Below are positions 1 through 6,228 of a stretch of DNA of 64,000 nt, piece by piece (the first letter of the stretch is position 1; each line of letters starts with the position of its first letter). This stretch comes from Streptomyces sp. NRRL S-244 (GTDB lineage Bacteria > Actinomycetota > Actinomycetes > Streptomycetales > Streptomycetaceae), in NCBI RefSeq assembly GCF_000717915.1, contig NZ_JOCX01000026.1, positions 5,821 through 69,820 of the forward strand, written 5' to 3'. The notes beneath the pieces are model-generated. The model was given only the letters and a program-made list of their open reading frames with translations, had not been told where the DNA came from and searched no databases. The translations under genes were made by a program, and so were the position numbers.

Positions 1-340
1 GGAACATCTGGTTGAACTGGGCCTGGGAGACCACGAATCCGGACGGGTTGCCGGGGTCCGGGTCCTGGCCGCCGCCTCCGCCGCAGGTGCCGAGGTCGGA
101 CCAGACGCCCCACTGCCCGGTGGTGCCGGGCGTTTCGCCCTGCGTCCACCACTTGGCCTGCCAGTTGTGCCCGCTGTACGAGGCGCTCATGCCGTTCGTG
201 TAGACGGCGGACGAGGACCACGGGGTGACGCAGGCCGCGGCCGCGGAGGCGGGCGAGGCGGGGAGGGCGACCGCGAGGCCGATGGTGGCGGCAGTGGCGG
301 CGGCCAGGGCGAGTGCTCGGCGGCGAAGCGCACGTATCAC
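1..340 (-). CDS. GH19 family chitinase, 5' part (runs off window)
   Basis: The GTG start at 338-340 is preceded by a GGAG ribosome site. The first ~35 residues are a secretion signal: an Arg-rich start, an Ala/Leu core and an ASA-type cleavage region. Then comes a ~45-residue carbohydrate-binding module of the CBM5/12 type (aromatic WSSSAVYTNG, HNWQAKWWTQGE, WGVWSDLGTC). A short Gly/Pro/Asp linker follows, and then FVVSQAQFNQMF, which is how the GH19 catalytic domain of Streptomyces chitinases begins. The catalytic domain itself lies off the left edge, so the active-site residues cannot be checked. The expected role is extracellular chitin hydrolysis. The upstream promoter carries dre-like DasR elements (402-432), consistent with N-acetylglucosamine control. 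The family call is confident from domain order; the exact paralogue is unknown. Confidence 0.88.
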   Translation of the reverse strand, partial: MIRALRRRALALAAATAATIGLAVALPASPASAAAACVTPWSSSAVYTNGMSASYSGHNWQAKWWTQGETPGTTGQWGVWSDLGTCGGGGGQDPDPGNPSGFVVSQAQFNQMF

Positions 341-401
341 GTAACTGCTCCTTCAATGGGGGGAATTGCCGTGGGGGGCATTCCTCGCCACTGAAGCGAA
401 G

Positions 402-432
402 CTGGTCTGGACCTGTCAAGGTCTAGACCAGT
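402..432 (-). promoter_or_regulatory. Chitinase promoter with two dre-like (DasR) elements straddling a -35 box
   Basis: On the minus strand, ACTGGTCTAGACC (432-420) is followed at once by TTGACA (419-414) and then GGTCCAGACCAG (413-402). The first element matches the published DasR consensus ACTGGTCTAGACCACT over its first 13 bases. The second is an imperfect copy. TTGACA is a perfect -35 hexamer, with a possible -10 TTCAGT about 18 bp downstream (395-390). Binding of DasR to either element would block RNA polymerase. The DasR assignment rests on known regulon biology and was not tested here. Confidence 0.75.
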
Positions 433-457
433 ATTCATTCCTTTCGGACGACAAACG

Positions 458-497
458 GGCAGGGCCCGTACGCGCCGACGCGCATACGGGCCCTGCC
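458..497 (-). terminator. Terminator after the rodlin gene
   Basis: A perfect 13-bp inverted repeat (458-470 against 485-497, arm GGCAGGGCCCGTA) with a 14-nt loop lies 20 bp beyond the rodlin stop codon. There is no clear T tract, as is usual in Streptomyces. Confidence 0.8.
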
Positions 498-517
498 GGT
501 TGCCGAAGAGCGAGCGG

Positions 518-931
518 TCAGCTGCCGGCGGAGAGGTTGCCGGAGAGGACCGGGATGTTGCTGAGGATGTGCGAAGCCGAGTCGTCGCCCTTGGCCTGGG
601 TGGAGTTCTCGGTGCACTGCTGGTTCATCGGGTTGTGCAGGACGTTGATGTCCTGGACGCCGACGTTGGCGATGACGGCCAGCAGCGACTGGGCGTTGAC
701 CTTCGCGGGCAGGCCGATGCAGGTCTTGTTGAGGGTGCCCTGGACCAGGCTGAGCTGCGGGCTCATCGCGCCCTCGGTCTCCTGGTTGCCGTAGATCTGC
801 GCCGCGCCGTTGCCGTTGACCGTGTTGATGCCGTTGTCGTTGCCGATCGCCATCGCCGGGGCGGCAACCGCGGCGCCGAGGCCCAGCACGGAGGCGGTGA
901 CCGCAGTGGTGGCCATGAGCTTCTTGAGCAT
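518..931 (-). CDS. Rodlin protein (aerial surface rodlet layer)
   Basis: A 137-aa secreted protein with a signal peptide ending near PAMA (residues 1-28). It has the rodlin signatures: an IGNDNGINTVNGNGAAQIYGN start to the mature protein, MSPQLSLVQGTLNKTCIGLP in the middle, and VQDINVLHNPMNQQCTENSTQAKGD with the conserved Cys pair. Rodlins (RdlA/RdlB of S. coelicolor) organise chaplin fibrils into the rodlet layer of aerial hyphae and spores. The gene has an AAGGA ribosome site before ATG 929-931 and its own strong terminator. S. coelicolor carries a divergent rdlA/rdlB pair, but only one copy is visible here and no chaplin lies in the window. Expression is expected during aerial growth. Confidence 0.93.
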   Translation of the reverse strand: MLKKLMATTAVTASVLGLGAAVAAPAMAIGNDNGINTVNGNGAAQIYGNQETEGAMSPQLSLVQGTLNKTCIGLPAKVNAQSLLAVIANVGVQDINVLHNPMNQQCTENSTQAKGDDSASHILSNIPVLSGNLSAGS

Positions 932-1067
932 GAGGAGATTCCTTCTTTTAGCGCTGTTGCATGGGATGGCTGCCCCCGGCGGGACGAGCTGATCAACTGC
1001 AATCCGCGCGCTTGGTTATCGCCTGTCACCCGAGTGGCCCAGCGCGTCCCCCGTGGGCGGGCATGCG

Positions 1068-1109
1068 AAAGGGGCCGCCTCCGGCTCTCTGAGCTGGAGG
1101 CGGCCCCTT
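1068..1109 (-). terminator. Terminator after the DUF5302 gene
   Basis: A 14-bp perfect inverted repeat (AAGGGGCCGCCTCC at 1069-1082 against its complement at 1096-1109) with a 13-nt loop lies 46 bp past the stop at 1155. Read on the minus strand it is flanked by A/T-poor DNA. On the plus strand it could also stop transcription coming from the left. Confidence 0.75.
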
Positions 1110-1154
1110 CGTCCGACGTCTTCAGGGAATCGCCGTGGAGGCGGTCGCGGGCGG

Positions 1155-1346
1155 TCAGCCCGTCTTGCGGCGGGTCTTCTTGTTCTTGCCGCCCGCGCCA
1201 CCGCTGGCGCCCTGGATCTTCGCCCGGCTCTGGTGAGCCTGCTGTGCATGGGCACTGCGGGCATTGCGGTCGAGGGCCTCCCGGAACTTGCGCTTGGCCT
1301 CCTCGGCCGGCGATTCGTCCTGCGGGGTGTCCGACTCTTGTGCCAT
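1155..1346 (-). CDS. DUF5302 small protein
   Basis: A 63-aa hydrophilic protein starting MAQESDTPQDESPAEEAKRK. It has an acidic N-terminal third, then a helical Lys/Arg/Ala/Gln middle (REALDRNARSAHAQQ) and a very basic C-terminus (KNKKTRRKTG). This charge layout is that of the actinobacterial DUF5302 family, whose function is unknown. The start at 1346 is chosen because AGGAGG sits 4 bp upstream (1351-1356). A longer reading frame extends upstream to 1559 but lacks a better start. The gene is monocistronic, with its own terminator. The basic tail suggests nucleic-acid contact, but that is only inference. Confidence 0.78.
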   Translation of the reverse strand: MAQESDTPQDESPAEEAKRKFREALDRNARSAHAQQAHQSRAKIQGASGGAGGKNKKTRRKTG

Positions 1347-1492
1347 GTGTCCTCCTGGGTCGACCTGAAGCCGTCTCAGTCTGTCACCCACCGTCCCCCC
1401 TGACCAGCGGGTTCCGCTCCAGGGGCCCGGGCCGGGCCGGGGCGGTGGCCCGGGCCGACCGGATCGGCGGGAGGGCCCGCGCGCGGACACGC

Positions 1493-1527
1493 GAAGTCCC
1501 GGGCCTCGCGGGGAGGCCCGGGACTTC
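1493..1527 (-). terminator. Terminator after the 2-dehydropantoate 2-reductase-like gene
   Basis: A perfect 14-bp inverted repeat (GAAGTCCCGGGCCT at 1493-1506 with its complement at 1514-1527) has a 7-nt loop, about 50 bp past the stop at 1579. Confidence 0.8.
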
Positions 1528-1578
1528 ACTGGTGCACTTCGCTTGACCGCCGTGTACAACGACGGACCGCCCCCGAGG

Positions 1579-2505
1579 TCACGCCCCGGGGGACACGCGC
1601 CGTTCGTGTACCCGCAGCTGGAGGGTGGCGAGGTCCAGCAGCGGGGTGGGTACGCCGAGCGCGCGGGCCCGGGCGATCAGGTCGCCGAAGACGTGCTCCA
1701 CCTCCGTGGGACGGCCGGCGACCAGGTCCCGGTACATCGACGGGGTGAGCGGGGAGCCGGGCGTGGTCACCGTACGGGTGGTGAAGGCGAGCTCGGTGTC
1801 CGGCACGGGACGGCCCGCCGCGGCCGAGACGGCGGCCGCCTCGGCGAGTACGGCCCGCCCGAGCTCGGCGCCGCCGGGCACGGCGCCGACCTCGCCGACG
1901 GAGCCGCGCCCCAGGCAGGTGACGGCCGCCAGGGTGGAGATGAACACCCACTTGTGCCACATCGAGCCGACGACGTCCGCGGTCTCGGGGCTGTCGATGC
2001 CCGCCCCGCTCAGCACGGCGCGCACGGCGTCCACGCGGGCGGAGGGCCGGCCGTCGAGTTCACCGGTGACCACGACGGACGGCGGGGCCATGCGCACGAT
2101 GTCGCCGTGCTCGTTCAGGGTGGTGACCACCTTGGCGACGCCGCCCAGGACCGGCGCCCCGCCGAAGCGGTCCGTGAGGTGTTCGAGGTGGGCCATGCCG
2201 TTGAGCAGCGGCACGATCGCGGTCCCCGGCCCGATCGCCGGGGCCAGGTCCTTCGCCGCGCGGTCGAGCGCCGTGGACTTCACGGAGAGCAGGACGAGGT
2301 CGTACGGGCGCGACAGCGCGTCCGCGGTCACCAACTCGGGAGTGAGGGTCAGGTCTTCGCCGAGGCCCGTCACCCGCAGCCCACGCTCGCGCAGGACGGC
2401 GGCCCGCTCCGGGCGGACCAGGAAGGTGACGTCCTGCCCGGCCTCGGCGAGACGGGCGCCGAACCAGCCGCCCACGGCGCCGGCTCCGACTGTCAGGATT
2501 TTCAT
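1579..2505 (-). CDS. 2-dehydropantoate 2-reductase family oxidoreductase
   Basis: A 308-aa protein with an N-terminal Rossmann motif GAGAVGGWFGARLA (residues ~7-20) typical of NADP-dependent ApbA/PanE enzymes. LLSVKST (~72-78) and LLNGMAHLE (~99-107, the conserved NG) follow. In the C-terminal helical domain W-H-K-W and LTPSMYRDLVAGRPTEVEH carry the substrate-side Lys, the Ser and the Glu seen in the family. Length and motif order match ketopantoate reductase, which reduces 2-dehydropantoate in pantothenate synthesis. Streptomyces genomes hold several paralogues and no pan genes lie nearby, so the true substrate is uncertain. The gene is monocistronic, ATG start. Confidence 0.8.
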   Translation of the reverse strand: MKILTVGAGAVGGWFGARLAEAGQDVTFLVRPERAAVLRERGLRVTGLGEDLTLTPELVTADALSRPYDLVLLSVKSTALDRAAKDLAPAIGPGTAIVPLLNGMAHLEHLTDRFGGAPVLGGVAKVVTTLNEHGDIVRMAPPSVVVTGELDGRPSARVDAVRAVLSGAGIDSPETADVVGSMWHKWVFISTLAAVTCLGRGSVGEVGAVPGGAELGRAVLAEAAAVSAAAGRPVPDTELAFTTRTVTTPGSPLTPSMYRDLVAGRPTEVEHVFGDLIARARALGVPTPLLDLATLQLRVHERRVSPGA

Positions 2506-2564
2506 ACGGGACAGCCTGTCATGGGACTACGCGGTCCCGCAGGCCCCCGTCGACGGGAACGGCG

Positions 2565-2936
2565 TCAACTCTGTGTGACGCGCAGCGCGTCGCCGACCAG
2601 GCGGACCGCGCGGGAGAGGCGGCCCAGCTGCTGGAGTTCGACGGCGTACATCCGGATCGAGCTCTCGATGACGATCTCGGCCACGCCCATCGAGGGCAGT
2701 TCGGCCCGGCTGGTCTCCAGGGCGACCCGGACCGCGCGCATCTCGTGCTGGAGCTGGAGCTGGGCGTGCCGGGTGAGGAGGGCGGGGCTGCGGGTCAGCG
2801 TCGAGTAGCTGCCGTAGCGGGCCGGGAGGAGATCACGCAGCCAGCGCATGGCCGTGCGTTCCCAGTCATGGGTACCGGGGGCCTTGACCTGGCAGGGCCA
2901 GTCCGGGCTGAGCGTGGTGGAGACCGTCTGGCGCAT
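2565..2936 (-). CDS. Conserved hypothetical protein
   Basis: A 123-aa protein starting MRQTVSTTLSPDWPCQVKAPGT. I do not recognise a named domain. The sequence is predicted to be mostly helical in its C-terminal two thirds (LLTRHAQLQLQHEMRAVRVAL, VIESSIRMYAVELQQLGRLSR), with no signal peptide or membrane segment. The ATG at 2936 is preferred over in-frame starts up to 3164, because the upstream extension is Pro/Arg-rich, low-complexity and crosses an AT-rich likely promoter region. The ribosome site (GACGAGA) is weak. The gene ends 60 bp upstream of the start of the reductase gene on the same strand, so the two could be co-transcribed. Confidence 0.6.
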   Translation of the reverse strand: MRQTVSTTLSPDWPCQVKAPGTHDWERTAMRWLRDLLPARYGSYSTLTRSPALLTRHAQLQLQHEMRAVRVALETSRAELPSMGVAEIVIESSIRMYAVELQQLGRLSRAVRLVGDALRVTQS

Positions 2937-3253
2937 TCTCGTCGCTTCCGAATGGTGTCGAACTCTGATCGAGACGTTGGTGGGCGGCCTCGGCCCAGGG
3001 GTTGACCGAGGCCGCCACAAGCGCTCTGGTTGGATACCGGTGCCGGGAACGGGCACCCGGCGCGGGGCGTGAGGAGGAGCCGTCCCGCGCGGGTGTCCGT
3101 TCTGGGAGGGCGTGGGGTCGCTCTCCTTGGCGTCCGTGGATCCGGCGCGATGCTTAGTAAACATATATACCGTCGAGTAGACAAGAGAATGAAAAATTAC
3201 ATACGCCTACAGGGCGTGAAAGTGGACTGCCCCGTACCGGTTGAAAAACGGCC
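2937..3253. other. Intergenic region with AT-rich promoter-like island
   Basis: About 317 bp separate the hypothetical gene from the RpiR gene, both on the minus strand. Bases ~3150-3215 are strikingly AT-rich for this genome (TTAGTAAACATATATACCG and GAGAATGAAAAATTACATAC on the plus strand). Read on the minus strand they contain TTGTCT and TATATA-like hexamers that could drive the gene starting at 2936. No convincing open frame or hairpin was seen. Confidence 0.45.
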
Positions 3254-4174
3254 TTACAGGAAGAATCCGTGCTGGTCGGCGACCTGCTCGTACCCTTCGA
3301 GCCGCGCCTGCGTCCGCTCGGGATCCGCGTCGGCCATCGCTTGCAGCAAGGCCGCCGACAGCATCCCCGGGGCCGCGTACGAGTCGAACACCAGCCGCGC
3401 CCCGGTCCCGGCGGTCAGCGCCACGTCCGCCTCGTCCACCAGCGGGCCCAGGGTGGTGTCGGTGATCAGCGCGATCTTCAGCCCTGCGCTGCGGGCCGCC
3501 CGGAGCGCCGACAGGGTCTCCTTGGCGTGCCGCGGCATCGCGAAGGCCAGCGCCCAGGTCCCGCCGGCCTCCCGGGACTGGAGCAGGGCGTCGTAGGCGA
3601 CGCTGCCTCCACGTGTCACCAGCCGGACATCGGGGTGGATGCGCCGTGCCGCGTACGCGAAGTACTCCGCGAGCGAGACCGAGATCCGCAGGCCGAGGAC
3701 GGTCAGCGGCACCGAGCGGGCCAGCTCGCGGCCGATGTCGAGCACCTGGTCGGTGTCGGCCAGCAGGCGCCGTACGTTCTCCAGGTTCACGATCTCGGCG
3801 TCCACGGCCGCCTGGAGCTCGTTGCGGCGGAACTGCTCGCGGCTCTCCGGGGAGCCGGCGACCGCGCTCAGCGCCATCGGCTGGAGGGCGTCGCGCAGGG
3901 CCGGATAGCCGCTGAACCCGAGGGAGGTGGCGAAACGTGTCACCGACGGCTGGCTGACGCCCACCCGCTCCGCGAGCTCGGTGATCGACAGGAACGCGGC
4001 CTCCGTGAGGTGGTCGACCAGGTACTGGGCGATCCGCCGCTGCCCCGGAGACAGCCGGTGGCCGTCGAAGAGGGCGCGGACCCGGTCGCCGGGGGCGCGC
4101 TCATGGACCGGCGGCGCCTGCCCACTCGGCGTGATCGCAGCCGCCTGTGCGCGTGCCTGCTGCCCCGATGACAC
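3254..4174 (-). CDS. MurR/RpiR family transcriptional regulator
   Basis: A 306-aa protein. Residues ~25-105 form an RpiR-type helix-turn-helix domain (LSPGQRRIAQYLVDHLTEAAFLSITELAERVGVSQPSVTRFATSLGFSGY). Residues ~140-280 form a SIS sugar-phosphate isomerase domain that normally senses a phosphosugar (VLGLRISVSLAEYFAYAARRI, VTRGGS, ALAFAMPRHAKETL, ALITDTTLGPL). The GTG start at 4174 is supported by GGGAGG 10 bp upstream. No sugar gene lies next to it, so its target is unknown; the GH89 and GH19 genes in the region are possible but unproven clients. It is transcribed alone, divergent from the PP2C gene. Confidence 0.88.
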   Translation of the reverse strand: MSSGQQARAQAAAITPSGQAPPVHERAPGDRVRALFDGHRLSPGQRRIAQYLVDHLTEAAFLSITELAERVGVSQPSVTRFATSLGFSGYPALRDALQPMALSAVAGSPESREQFRRNELQAAVDAEIVNLENVRRLLADTDQVLDIGRELARSVPLTVLGLRISVSLAEYFAYAARRIHPDVRLVTRGGSVAYDALLQSREAGGTWALAFAMPRHAKETLSALRAARSAGLKIALITDTTLGPLVDEADVALTAGTGARLVFDSYAAPGMLSAALLQAMADADPERTQARLEGYEQVADQHGFFL

Positions 4175-4385
4175 CGATGGGCCTCCCTCTCATGTCACTC
4201 GTCTTCAAACATAGCTCACGCCCTGTGGTCGGGCCGGGCCGGTGCCGGGCGGCCCGGCCCGCATCTCTCGCGACCGCAGGATGGCGGAAATATGATGTGC
4301 TCGGATCTCTGGCGCAGCGCCCGCCGCGAAAGCCGAGAGCCGAGTGCCGAGAGCAGGGACATATGGATGCACCCGGGAGCGGTCC

Positions 4386-5213
4386 ATGACCCCGCGCCGC
4401 CCCCCGAAGTCGGTGAGTGCCGCCGACCTCCTGAGCACCCTGGGACGGCTCACCGCCCGGGCCCGCGCGGGAGCGGAGCTGCAACTGGCCAGGGTGGAGC
4501 TCGCCGAGGCCCTCCAGCGCGAGATGCTGCCGGGCTCCCTGCCCGCCCTGCCCGGGCTGCGCAGCGCCGCCCGCTACGCGCCCGCCCGGCACGGCCTGGA
4601 CATCGGCGGTGACTGGTACGACGGCTTCCGGCTGTCCGGAGGCGGGCTCGCCTTCTCCATCGGCGACGTACAGGGGCACGACGTGGAGGCCGCCGCCTTC
4701 ATGGGGCAGGTCCGCGTCGGCGTGCGCGCGGTGTCGACCGTCGTCGTGGATCCGGGCGAGGTGCTGAGCCGGGCCAACGACGTCCTGCTGTCGATGGACT
4801 GCGAGCTCTTCGCGACCTGCACCCTGCTCCGCTTCGACCCCGAGAGCCGGGTGCTCGAAAGCGCCCGGGCCGGCCACGTGCCCTCCGTCTGGGCCACCGT
4901 CGACGGCCGCTACGGGATCTCCGACGACGAGGGCGGCCTGCCGCTCGGAGTGGAGCCCGGGGCCCGCTACGCGGTGACCCGGCGGCGGCTGGACCAGGCG
5001 GGCTCCATCGTCCTGCTCACCGACGGCGTCGTCGAGGGGCCCTCGTTCCCGATCGACGTGGGACTGGACCGGGTGGCCCGCGTGGTCAGGGAGGCGGCGG
5101 GAGCCGACCCCGACGAGATCGCCGCCGAAATCATGAAGGTGGCCGACTCCACCGGCCACGCCGACGACGCGGCGGTCCTCGTCCTCAGCCACGACGCCGC
5201 AGGACCCCCGTGA
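4386..5213 (+). CDS. PP2C-type SpoIIE phosphatase
   Basis: A 275-aa protein with a ~40-residue helical N-terminus followed by a complete SpoIIE/PP2C domain. The metal-binding motifs are visible: GGDWYDGF, IGDVQGHDVEAAAFMGQVR, ATCTLLRF, ARAGHVPSVWA, LLTDGVVEG and HADDAAVLVL. Such enzymes dephosphorylate anti-anti-sigma factors (partner-switching control of sigma factors). No sensor domain is fused. Instead the next gene encodes a MASE1 membrane sensor 36 bp downstream, so the two may form a split sensor/effector pair. The ATG at 4386 has GGAG 6 bp upstream; an in-frame start at 4344 is less likely. Confidence 0.88.
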   Translation: MTPRRPPKSVSAADLLSTLGRLTARARAGAELQLARVELAEALQREMLPGSLPALPGLRSAARYAPARHGLDIGGDWYDGFRLSGGGLAFSIGDVQGHDVEAAAFMGQVRVGVRAVSTVVVDPGEVLSRANDVLLSMDCELFATCTLLRFDPESRVLESARAGHVPSVWATVDGRYGISDDEGGLPLGVEPGARYAVTRRRLDQAGSIVLLTDGVVEGPSFPIDVGLDRVARVVREAAGADPDEIAAEIMKVADSTGHADDAAVLVLSHDAAGPP

Positions 5214-5249
5214 CGGTAGCGCGTGTCACGGACCGTCCGGAGGCGGCGG

Positions 5250-6218
5250 TTGTTGTCTGATGCTGTGGTGCGCACCGAGGAATGGCGACGTTTCAGCGGA
5301 ACCCTTCTCGGGATCCTCATCGTCGCCACCGCCTACTACGCCTCAGGACGGATCGGCCTCCTGCTGAGCGTGGAGGTCGACGGCGCGGTGGTGACGCCCC
5401 TGTGGCTGCCCACCGGCATCGCGGTCGCCGCCCTGCTGTGGTTCGGGCCGCGGATGTGGCCGGGCATCGCCCTCGGGACGTTCCTCGCCATCGAACACCT
5501 CGCCACCTTCCAGATCGCCGACGCCGGCATCATCGTGGGCAACACCCTCGCGCCGCTGTGCGCGTACCTGCTGCTGCGCCGCGTGGGCTTCCGCGCCGAG
5601 ATCGACCGGCTCCGGGACGGCCTGGCCCTGGTCTTCCTGGGCGGACTGGTGCCGATGATGATCAGCGCGTCCATCGGCACCGGGGTGCTGGTGGCCACCG
5701 GGGACCTGGCTCCCGGCGGTTTCTGGCCGGTGTGGTCCGCGTGGTGGGCCGGCGACGCGATGGGGGTGCTGGTGCTGACCCCGCTGCTGCTCGTCGTACC
5801 CCGGGTCCGGATGCCGCAGGACGCCTACCGGGTCGCCGAGGCGGTCGGGCTGACCATCGCCGCCGGGGCCGTCGCCTTCGTGGCCACCCGCAGCTCGCTG
5901 TCGCTGCTCTTCCTCGTCTTCCCGCTGCTGATCTGGTCGGCCGTACGCTTCCAACTGGCCGGCAGCGCGCCCTGCGTGCTGCTCGTGTCCGTCGTGGCGA
6001 TCTCGGCGGCGACCAACAGCCTCGGACCGTTCGCCGGCCACACCCTCTTCGAGGTCATGGTCAACCTCCAGGCGCTCAACGGCTCGGCGGCCCTGACCGC
6101 ACTGCTGCTGTCCGCACTGGTCACCGAGCAGAACAACATCCGCGAGGAGATCGAGCGGGTGTGCGAGGACCTGGCCGAGGTCGTCGAACGGCTCGCCCCG
6201 CACGGGCCGGGGGATTGA
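5250..6218 (+). CDS. MASE1 domain integral membrane sensor protein
   Basis: A ~322-aa integral membrane protein. Eight or more hydrophobic segments are seen (LLGILIVATAYYASGRIGLLL, LWLPTGIAVAALLWFG, MWPGIALGTFLAIEHL, GLALVFLGGLVPMMI and others). The pattern of P-LWLPTGIA, G-P-WPGI-LG-F and W-W-GDAMGVL-LTPLLL is that of MASE1, a membrane sensory domain usually fused to kinases, GGDEF or PP2C outputs. Here it stands alone with a short C-terminal helix, directly after a PP2C phosphatase. The TTG at 5250 is favoured by GGAGG at 5239-5243; a GTG at 5223 in the same frame is the alternative. It ends 10 bp before the convergent GH89 gene. Confidence 0.82.
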   Translation: MLSDAVVRTEEWRRFSGTLLGILIVATAYYASGRIGLLLSVEVDGAVVTPLWLPTGIAVAALLWFGPRMWPGIALGTFLAIEHLATFQIADAGIIVGNTLAPLCAYLLLRRVGFRAEIDRLRDGLALVFLGGLVPMMISASIGTGVLVATGDLAPGGFWPVWSAWWAGDAMGVLVLTPLLLVVPRVRMPQDAYRVAEAVGLTIAAGAVAFVATRSSLSLLFLVFPLLIWSAVRFQLAGSAPCVLLVSVVAISAATNSLGPFAGHTLFEVMVNLQALNGSAALTALLLSALVTEQNNIREEIERVCEDLAEVVERLAPHGPGD

Positions 6219-6228
6219 CCGGCCCCGC

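Noticed and set aside
2565..3164. Full-length 199-codon version of the conserved hypothetical
   Set aside because: The first 76 codons are Pro/Arg-rich with no ribosome site and cross the AT-rich promoter region; ATG 2936 gives a compact protein of normal composition.
3150..3215. Low-GC island as a horizontally acquired fragment
   Set aside because: It is only ~65 bp and intergenic, and it contains promoter-like hexamers, so a promoter is the simpler explanation; no mobile-element genes are present in the window.
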